Source: Bacillota bacterium (lineage in GTDB: Bacteria; Bacillota; Clostridia; Acetivibrionales; DTU013). From it: a stretch of 13,440 bases of DNA. This document shows positions 8,673 to 13,440 of the stretch, one piece after another (within the stretch, counting starts at the first letter, position 1; each line of letters starts with the position of its first letter). A program made the translations under genes and the position numbers. The stretch lies in assembly GCA_023411645.1 (NCBI GenBank), contig JAEYON010000038.1, positions 1-13,440 on the forward strand, in the 5' to 3' direction. The notes under the pieces were generated by a model. It was given only the letters and a program-made list of their open reading frames with translations, had not been told where the DNA came from and did not search any database.

Positions 8673-9782
8673 CTACTTCACTCCGGAACTTCTGCCCTCA
8701 AAAGCAGTAATATAACCCTGAGCATTAATGGTATGTGTTACATGTTCCAAAAAATAAACCCCATTCACACCTTTACCCATTCCCGAAATTTCTATCTTAT
8801 CTCCCGCCTTGATTTCAGGAATACCTATGGTAGACCCCTTACATTTCACCAACTGGGCTGCACTTGCTTCCAGCCTGTGCTTCGCCAGTTCGGTAGCCTG
8901 AGCCTGATTAATTACATTGGGATCCTTCAATACGATTGTTTTACTCTTAACCAGCTTTGCCATATCTGAACCGGTTTCACCGCTACCACTGACGGAATTC
9001 GACTTCGCTGTAAATGTCTTGTGCTTGATCGGATCCGTACCGTAAACCTGCACGGTACCTATTTGTTTAGAAATATCAATCTCTACCCAAAAACTCAACA
9101 AGCTCTGTCCCCATTTAAGTTCGACCACTGTTTTTGATTTTGAAGACAGGTTCTCACAAAAATATAGCTTGTTATATATTACACAGAAGGAGTTGTTTGT
9201 CTTTCTGGCAAACCCAATCACATAGTTGTAGTCATCGATGTTATCCTTTATCTCAGGTGTTTCGTCATAAGCTCCTGACTCACCCGTATCAAAATCCGAA
9301 TCAATTGAGGAGATAGTGGTAACATACGGTTTACACCTTTCTGTGAGTATTGCTTTTACAATGTCTTTAATATCCTGTTTGCCGTAGTTTTTCCAGGTCT
9401 TGTTATTCACCAGCGCTCCTTTGGCATCCAGACACTGGACAGTGATATACGGCCCGCTTTTTGCACTGAAATCAAAGGAGATCGCATTTATGTAGCCCAT
9501 GAATAATCCCGTTGTTTTGTTGTAGCCCATCTTCACTTCGACTACCTTGCCTGGCTTGAACTTTGTATATATATCCTTTTCAAACTTTCCTTTCTGTGGA
9601 TTAAAAACACCGGCAATAGTAAACTCACAGGAGCCCATGTCAAAACCAGCAGACATACGAACACTCAAATCAACAATTGGAAAATCCTCTTGCTTTATCT
9701 CACTGCCTCCCACCTTGATCGAATAGTTCGGCGTACTGAAACCTTTATGTGTTTTTTCCAGATCACTCAATTTTTTTGCCAT
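8673..9782 (-). CDS. Phage late control gene D-like hub protein (gp27-like)
   Basis: This 369-residue protein matches the gpD/gp27 hub family. The N-terminus has PNYSIKVGGSEI and DLSVRMSAGFDMGSCEFTI, the first tube-like beta barrel; FKPGKVVEVKMGYNKTTGLFMGYI is characteristic of the family, followed by the QCLDAKGALVN strand and a helical DIVKAILTERC insert. The C-terminus has AKHRLEASAAQL and the GIPEIKAGDKIEISGMGKGVNGVYFLEHVTHTI strands that close the second barrel. As a trimer it would bridge the hexameric tube and the trimeric spike. ATG at 9782 has an AGGGG site 8 bases upstream. It is separate from the spike gene, as in P2-type phages, whereas Afp8 and VgrG fuse the two. A seven-A run lies just after the start (ATGGC then A7); the frame reads through without any shift. 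Confidence 0.92.
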   Translation of the reverse strand: MAKKLSDLEKTHKGFSTPNYSIKVGGSEIKQEDFPIVDLSVRMSAGFDMGSCEFTIAGVFNPQKGKFEKDIYTKFKPGKVVEVKMGYNKTTGLFMGYINAISFDFSAKSGPYITVQCLDAKGALVNNKTWKNYGKQDIKDIVKAILTERCKPYVTTISSIDSDFDTGESGAYDETPEIKDNIDDYNYVIGFARKTNNSFCVIYNKLYFCENLSSKSKTVVELKWGQSLLSFWVEIDISKQIGTVQVYGTDPIKHKTFTAKSNSVSGSGETGSDMAKLVKSKTIVLKDPNVINQAQATELAKHRLEASAAQLVKCKGSTIGIPEIKAGDKIEISGMGKGVNGVYFLEHVTHTINAQGYITAFEGRSSGVK

Positions 9783-9820
9783 GCAGGGTTCCCCTTGTAC
9801 TTGTAAGTATAAAACTCATT

Positions 9821-10525
9821 TTAAATAATGGCAGGAACGGTGATGCTGTCCCCCGATTTCAGCCTGCGCGGATTATCAATGCCATTAGCCTCGGCTATTC
9901 TCCGCCATTGCGAGCAGTCCTCATATTCCGCATATGCAAAGCTGTACAGCCTGTCTCCGCTCTTTACGACCCTGTGTTTTGTCCGGTCGGGAGAATTTCG
10001 GACATTGTTATCCTTTTTGCTCGATTTCATTGTGATTTCCAGTGTTGCTCTTAAGGGCACTCCCTTTGAAGAAAACAATGTAAACTTTTGGCTGATATCA
10101 GTAATGTATCCTGTGAATTTTGTTTTCCCCCACTCAAATGTCACCAAATTGGGCGTATGCTTATCTTCATTTACATTGAGGAGCTTGTAAAAGGGCTCCG
10201 TATAATCGCGCACATCAGGCTTGAGCATTGTTGGAAGCTTATTCGTCAACATAAGCTTCAGTTTTCCTGTTTCCGAGCCTGCAGAGAAGGTATCAAAGAA
10301 CAGTGAGAACTTCATGATCTCAGCTTCTCCGTTTATGAACTGCATGATTGGGCGATCCAGCCCGGGGATCTTATGCTCGGCATAATTTGCCGACCTTTGT
10401 ATATGAAATTCCGATGGATTGAACAGACATGCGCAATCATCCAGACCGAGACCGGAAACTATTGCACCCAGTAATCCCCCTCCGTCTTTGGCTATTTTAA
10501 TTTTCGCTTTTGACATGAACAGCAT
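9821..10525 (-). CDS. LysM-domain baseplate/tube adaptor protein (Afp7-like)
   Basis: This 234-residue protein has two parts. The N-terminal part contains LFNPSEFHIQRSANYAEHKI, PGLDRPIMQFINGEAE and MKFSLFFDTF (about residues 34-82), a pattern typical of Afp7/gp53-like adaptor proteins. The C-terminal 51 residues (about 184-234) form a LysM module: HRVVKSGDRLYSFAYAEYED, then WRRIAEANGIDNPRRLKSGDSITVPAII. In contractile tails this LysM-containing protein sits at the hub-wedge junction and holds the tube to the baseplate; LysM here is a structural fold rather than proof of peptidoglycan binding. ATG at 10525 has a GGAAGGGAG site 9 bases upstream; ATG at residue 4 is a less well placed alternative. 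It starts 24 bases after the large repeat protein and lies 38 bases before the hub gene. Confidence 0.93.
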   Translation of the reverse strand: MLFMSKAKIKIAKDGGGLLGAIVSGLGLDDCACLFNPSEFHIQRSANYAEHKIPGLDRPIMQFINGEAEIMKFSLFFDTFSAGSETGKLKLMLTNKLPTMLKPDVRDYTEPFYKLLNVNEDKHTPNLVTFEWGKTKFTGYITDISQKFTLFSSKGVPLRATLEITMKSSKKDNNVRNSPDRTKHRVVKSGDRLYSFAYAEYEDCSQWRRIAEANGIDNPRRLKSGDSITVPAII

Positions 10526-10549
10526 ATTAACCTGCTCCCTTCCTTCTCA

Positions 10550-13345
10550 TTAGTACCCAAAACGTCTTCGTTCTCTTGAAAGCCTTGTTTCCAGCTGTGA
10601 ATATACCTTGTCTACCAGCCTGTTTAGCTCTGTGGGATTCATCAGATCAACGTCGCTGATCGTATGTCGTACTGTCTTCGGAGAAATTTCCACCGGCGTA
10701 TTCAAGGATTTCATGACTGGCTGCTGTTGCGCCTGCTGTACCTGTTGCACCTGCTGTGGCTGTTGATGCCGGAGTGATTGTTGTCGCTGGTGTTGTTGCT
10801 GCTGTTGAGCCTTTGAATACGATTCCTCACTCTTATAAGTAATTGGCGGCAGACTCTTTGAATATGCCGAATTATACTCCTGCGCCACAGCAGGAGGCGT
10901 CAGCATAAGCATTTTGGTCATTTTTTTCTTCATTACTTCGGAGTGCTCTTTTATATCAGAGTTATTCACTATGTCCGCGTTTGTCACTATGATGTGGCTT
11001 TTCACTATGTCTGCGTTTGTCATTGCTTCCGAACGCTCCATTATGTCTAAGCTTGTTATCGTTTTTGAATGTCTCTTTCTATATTCTTTCTGTGTCCTCT
11101 TTTCTTTTGCAATATTTGTGTGCGTCGCTCCTGCTATTACTGATGTCCTAAGGCGTTCTGACCTGCCTGAGAGCATATCCGGAGCTTCATCTGCAGCCTT
11201 ACCCGGAGTTTTAAGCAGAAATACGCTTTTTACATGCTCCATCTCCGTTTTAAAGCTTGAATAGCTATCAATAAGGTCATTCTCATCAGAAGGCTTTCCG
11301 ACCTTCCTCTCCAGCGATTCCTTAACAGCCAGATGTCTCTCCATATGCTTCTGAGTAAAAGTACCCAATACATTATGTATAAGTCTTTCAACAAGCTTCG
11401 CAGATCCTGCGGCGGCTGTACCGACGTACGACGGATGGAAATTCTCCAAGGCTGTACTTTCTGTCCTGCCTGTTAACGCAATAATCCCTCCTGCATCTGC
11501 AGCAGTCTTGCTCAACCGGCTGAGAAGTATGTTCTTGGGTGAAGCCCTATCCATTCTATGTACCAGGTTCTGGACAAAGTTTTGGACGAACATATGACGC
11601 CCCTTCATATGCCGAGCCTGGGGGGACGTTTCTCCCCTTCGAGCCTGGGGAGACATTTCTCCACTATGAGTCCGGAGAGGCGATTCACTGCCTTGGGACT
11701 TGGGGGACGTTTCTCCCCTTCGAGCCTGGGGGGACGTTTCTCCGCCTTGAGTCCTGAGAGTCGCTCTCCTGCTACCCTGTCTAAGCTGATATCCATTGGA
11801 ATCCTGACTTAACTGATATTCCACAGAAATGTCATCCCAATAATAATGATCTGCCTTATATACAGTTCCCTTTGTCTCATCGACCGCATCATCTGATATT
11901 TCTATTGCTTTTCCTTTTTCCTCTTCATCTGTTGCGGCGTTTGCAACTTTGTCTGTCTCTTTGTTTGCTTCTGCTTTTTCAAATATACCTGTTAACGCGT
12001 TTGCTTCATCTCCTGCCATACCCTTTGTTGCCTTGTCTGCTACAGCTTTTGCCGCTTCCCATGCAAGCTTTTCCTCACCGGGAAGCTTTTCTCCGTTTTC
12101 TCTATAAACAATACTCCCGGCTGTTGAATACCGACTTATCTTTTCGTACGGCAACCGGTTCACATTTACCGTTTTCCATTCAAGCAGATGTCTGCTCATG
12201 ATATGAACCAGTACTTTGACTCCCCGGAATTCTTCAGAGGACAATTGTGCCCTTTCCTGTCTCAACATCACTCCATCTGGCTCTTTTATACCTTTGCCTG
12301 ATCCCCTAATACCTGTGAGTGAAATCTCCTTGTGAAGACTTAGCTCACTATGTACAACATTTTCTGCTATATTATATCTCTCATCCTTGGGCCTATTACT
12401 CCCAAGCTCCCCTAAAGATTTATCACGCAACTGCCCAGAGGGCTGTCCTGTGCCATTAGTGGTTATATAACGGATGTCAGATGTGCCAGGAGCAGCAAGA
12501 TTGATTACGTTATGTGCAGTCATAGCACTCAGGTATTTGTTCCTAAGGCTATTAATGACCATCATTCTTTTATGGTACTGTACCTGTAATGAATCCTTCT
12601 TTCCACTTCCCGGTTCTATTTGAGCGAATTCTCCCGACCGGTTCACTCCCTGATTTAAAAGCTTCTGTATTGTATTTACAGTAGTTTTATACAAAATAGT
12701 GCTTCCTGCACCAGGTACGGTCAGACATAATAAAAAAGGAATTGCTCTGTCCTGGATTCTGCTGACCGCACTCGCACCGGCAGAGACTGTCAATCCGGGC
12801 CCTGCCACTGGACCTGCTCTTTGATCTGTTGTCAGGTCGTCTCTTTGGCCTGCTCTTTGACCTGCTCTTTGATCTGTTCTCAATCCATTTCTTTGACCCG
12901 TTCTTTGATCTACTCTTTGTTCTGTCCTCAGATCAATTGCACGATCTGCCCTTTGAGCTGATCTCAGGTTGATAATTCGATCTGCTCTCTGATCTGTTCT
13001 TTGATCGTCTCCTTGACCGACTTTTCGATCGGTTTTCTGTCTTGTTCCCTTACCGGTGTTGATTTCCCGAAGGGTATAAAAGCCCTTTTCGCTCTTTACT
13101 GTCTCAATTCTCCCGGGCCCTGCCATTATATTGAAAATAATCTCCGGACTTAAGCTGTAAACATTGTTCACCAAAGACTGTGAACCTGCTGGTGCATATG
13201 TTTCCATGAAAAACAGGGATAGCATTTTCCATCTGCTATAAACTCTAAGCAGATAGCGATCCCTGACAAGGTTCTGAAGACCCGTCCGAGGCTTAATATT
13301 CTTTACAATACAGAGAATACTTTTTACAGTATTAATGCCGCCCAT
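10550..13345 (-). CDS. Large repeat-rich protein of unknown function in the eCIS operon
   Basis: I do not recognise this protein of 931 residues (935 if the ATG at 13357 is used). I prefer ATG at 13343-13345, because a perfect GGAGG lies 5 bases upstream and overlaps the earlier ATG, which has no good site of its own. Numbered from the longer start: residues 1-100 are non-repetitive and may fold; 117-180 are tetrapeptide repeats of DQR type; about 429-486 are Ala/Glu/Lys-rich; about 510-582 hold nine-residue repeats of ETSPQARRG type; about 770-805 hold twelve-residue repeats around TNADIV; 850-881 are Gln-rich; 906-935 are a charged predicted helix with LVDKVYSQLETRL and RERRRFG. It has no signal peptide and no obvious membrane segment or enzyme motif. 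Its place, between tube and LysM adaptor genes, suggests a tail-associated protein (linker, tape-measure-like or cargo-binding), but none of these is demonstrated. Confidence 0.85.
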   Translation of the reverse strand: MGGINTVKSILCIVKNIKPRTGLQNLVRDRYLLRVYSRWKMLSLFFMETYAPAGSQSLVNNVYSLSPEIIFNIMAGPGRIETVKSEKGFYTLREINTGKGTRQKTDRKVGQGDDQRTDQRADRIINLRSAQRADRAIDLRTEQRVDQRTGQRNGLRTDQRAGQRAGQRDDLTTDQRAGPVAGPGLTVSAGASAVSRIQDRAIPFLLCLTVPGAGSTILYKTTVNTIQKLLNQGVNRSGEFAQIEPGSGKKDSLQVQYHKRMMVINSLRNKYLSAMTAHNVINLAAPGTSDIRYITTNGTGQPSGQLRDKSLGELGSNRPKDERYNIAENVVHSELSLHKEISLTGIRGSGKGIKEPDGVMLRQERAQLSSEEFRGVKVLVHIMSRHLLEWKTVNVNRLPYEKISRYSTAGSIVYRENGEKLPGEEKLAWEAAKAVADKATKGMAGDEANALTGIFEKAEANKETDKVANAATDEEEKGKAIEISDDAVDETKGTVYKADHYYWDDISVEYQLSQDSNGYQLRQGSRRATLRTQGGETSPQARRGETSPKSQGSESPLRTHSGEMSPQARRGETSPQARHMKGRHMFVQNFVQNLVHRMDRASPKNILLSRLSKTAADAGGIIALTGRTESTALENFHPSYVGTAAAGSAKLVERLIHNVLGTFTQKHMERHLAVKESLERKVGKPSDENDLIDSYSSFKTEMEHVKSVFLLKTPGKAADEAPDMLSGRSERLRTSVIAGATHTNIAKEKRTQKEYRKRHSKTITSLDIMERSEAMTNADIVKSHIIVTNADIVNNSDIKEHSEVMKKKMTKMLMLTPPAVAQEYNSAYSKSLPPITYKSEESYSKAQQQQQHQRQQSLRHQQPQQVQQVQQAQQQPVMKSLNTPVEISPKTVRHTISDVDLMNPTELNRLVDKVYSQLETRLSRERRRFGY
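10712..10810 (-). repeat. Gln-rich low-complexity tract
   Basis: On the plus strand this is a run of ctg/ttg triplets; on the coding strand it gives CAA/CAG codons. The encoded segment includes AQQQQQHQRQQ and QQPQQVQQVQQAQQQP, about 32 residues with roughly two thirds Gln. It joins the repeat-rich body of the protein to its charged C-terminal helix. It is probably a flexible spacer or a coiled-coil-forming segment; mixed CAA and CAG use argues against very recent triplet expansion. Confidence 0.85.
10929..11060 (-). repeat. 36-nt (twelve-residue) imperfect tandem repeat, TNADIV type
   Basis: The motif ttcactatgtcngcgtttgt occurs at 10965 and again at 11001, and a more diverged copy (tccattatgtctaagcttgt) begins at 11037, each 36 bases apart. 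In the protein the units read approximately SLDIMERSEAMT, NADIVKSHIIVT and NADIVNNSDIKE, followed by a degenerate HSEVMKKKMTKM. The units are amphipathic and could form short helices. Frame is preserved. Confidence 0.75.
11614..11821 (-). repeat. 27-nt (nine-residue) tandem repeat, ETSPQARRG type
   Basis: Six clear 27-base units start at 11614, 11641, 11668, 11695, 11722 and 11749 on the plus strand, most beginning gagcctgggg or gagtcc. In the protein they read as variants of ETSPQARRG, ETSPKSQGS, ESPLRTHSG and EMSPQARRG. The same 27-base spacing extends upstream in the gene in weaker form: the taagctgatat-like motif at 11782-11792 recurs at 11809-11819, coding YQLRQG and YQLSQD. The copies differ by several substitutions, so this is an old expansion with some later homogenisation rather than a recent slippage event. 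Confidence 0.85.
12818..13009 (-). repeat. Tetrapeptide (12-nt period) tandem repeat, DQR/GQR type
   Basis: Inside the large unknown gene, sixteen successive four-residue units read DDQR, TDQR, ADRI, INLR, SAQR, ADRA, IDLR, TEQR, VDQR, TGQR, NGLR, TDQR, AGQR, AGQR, DDLT, TDQR. On the plus strand this appears as repeated variants of gatctg(t/c)tcttt. A 12-residue higher-order period is visible in the first half (QRADRIINLR then QRADRAIDLR). All units keep the frame. The stretch is highly charged and Arg-rich and probably lacks a fixed fold; it continues into a Gly/Pro-rich AGPVAGPG segment. Confidence 0.85.
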
Positions 13346-13369
13346 TACAGCCTCCATACCTATTTCCGT

Positions 13370-13440
13370 TTATAAAATGCCAATAATGCCGTTATGTATG
13401 AACTCCAGGCGTGTTATAACCACTTCCGACGCCATGGCGT
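13370..13440 (-). CDS. C-terminal end of upstream gene, possibly tail-tube protein (partial)
   Basis: One of the three minus frames at the right edge stays open for 22 codons to a TAA at 13370-13372, ending ASEVVITRLEFIHNGIIGIL. The other two minus frames hit stops inside the stretch. The EVVI-x-LE-x-x-H-x-G pattern resembles the end of gp19-like tail-tube proteins (Afp1/Afp5 type), which in eCIS operons precede the LysM adaptor. The stop lies 24 bases before the preferred start of the repeat-rich gene, fitting the spacing of this operon. Only a short tail is visible, so the family assignment is tentative. Confidence 0.45.
   Translation of the reverse strand, partial: AMASEVVITRLEFIHNGIIGIL

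Noticed and set aside
9821..10525. LysM domain taken as a sign of a cell-wall hydrolase.
   Set aside because: There is no catalytic domain, and the N-terminal pattern plus gene order fit the Afp7-like structural adaptor.
10929..11060. 36-base spaced repeats that could suggest a CRISPR array.
   Set aside because: The repeats are imperfect, contiguous, without unique spacers between conserved repeats, and lie in frame inside a long coding sequence.

Overview
This window is the baseplate section of a phage-tail-like contractile injection system operon, of the extracellular type (eCIS; Afp/PVC-like, built on myophage-type modules). All supported genes lie on the minus strand and read from right to left. 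Strong GGAGG-type ribosome binding sites, a moderate-to-low G+C content, a GTG start and the protein style suggest a Firmicute, probably of the Clostridia. That placement is inference, because the window holds no rRNA, tRNA or housekeeping gene.

In the direction of transcription: (1) the last 22 codons of an upstream gene, possibly a tail-tube protein (13370-13440); (2) a large, repeat-laden, largely unrecognised protein of about 931-935 residues (10550-13345); (3) a LysM baseplate/hub adaptor like Afp7 (9821-10525); (4) a gpD/gp27-like hub protein (8673-9782); (5) a gpV/gp5-like spike with OB fold and beta-helix tail (7881-8639); (6) a gp25-like wedge protein (7433-7849); (7) a 1012-residue baseplate J-like protein like Afp11 (4398-7436); (8) a 724-residue second baseplate J-like protein like Afp12 (2170-4344); (9) a tail protein I-like wedge protein (975-2138); (10) the first 328 codons of a recurrent but uncharacterised tail-cluster protein (1-985, running off the left edge).

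The genes are tightly packed: gaps are 12-53 bases, with overlaps of 4 and 11 bases. No promoter, terminator, RNA gene or mobile element is visible, so the whole window looks like the inside of one polycistronic transcript. Together the genes would build the central hub and spike (4, 5), the adaptor joining hub to tube (3) and the wedges around them (6-9). Sheath, complete tube, ATPase, tail terminator, fibres and cargo are not in the window.

The most unusual part is the large protein. It carries at least four independent low-complexity or tandem-repeat blocks with different periods (12-nt, 27-nt, 36-nt and a Gln tract), all preserving the reading frame. They separate an unrecognised N-terminal region from a compact charged C-terminal helix that looks conserved. 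It looks like a fast-evolving, expandable linker protein docked to the tail. Other points of interest are the hub/spike split over two genes, the absence of a PAAR gene from the baseplate block, and the unknown gene at the left edge.
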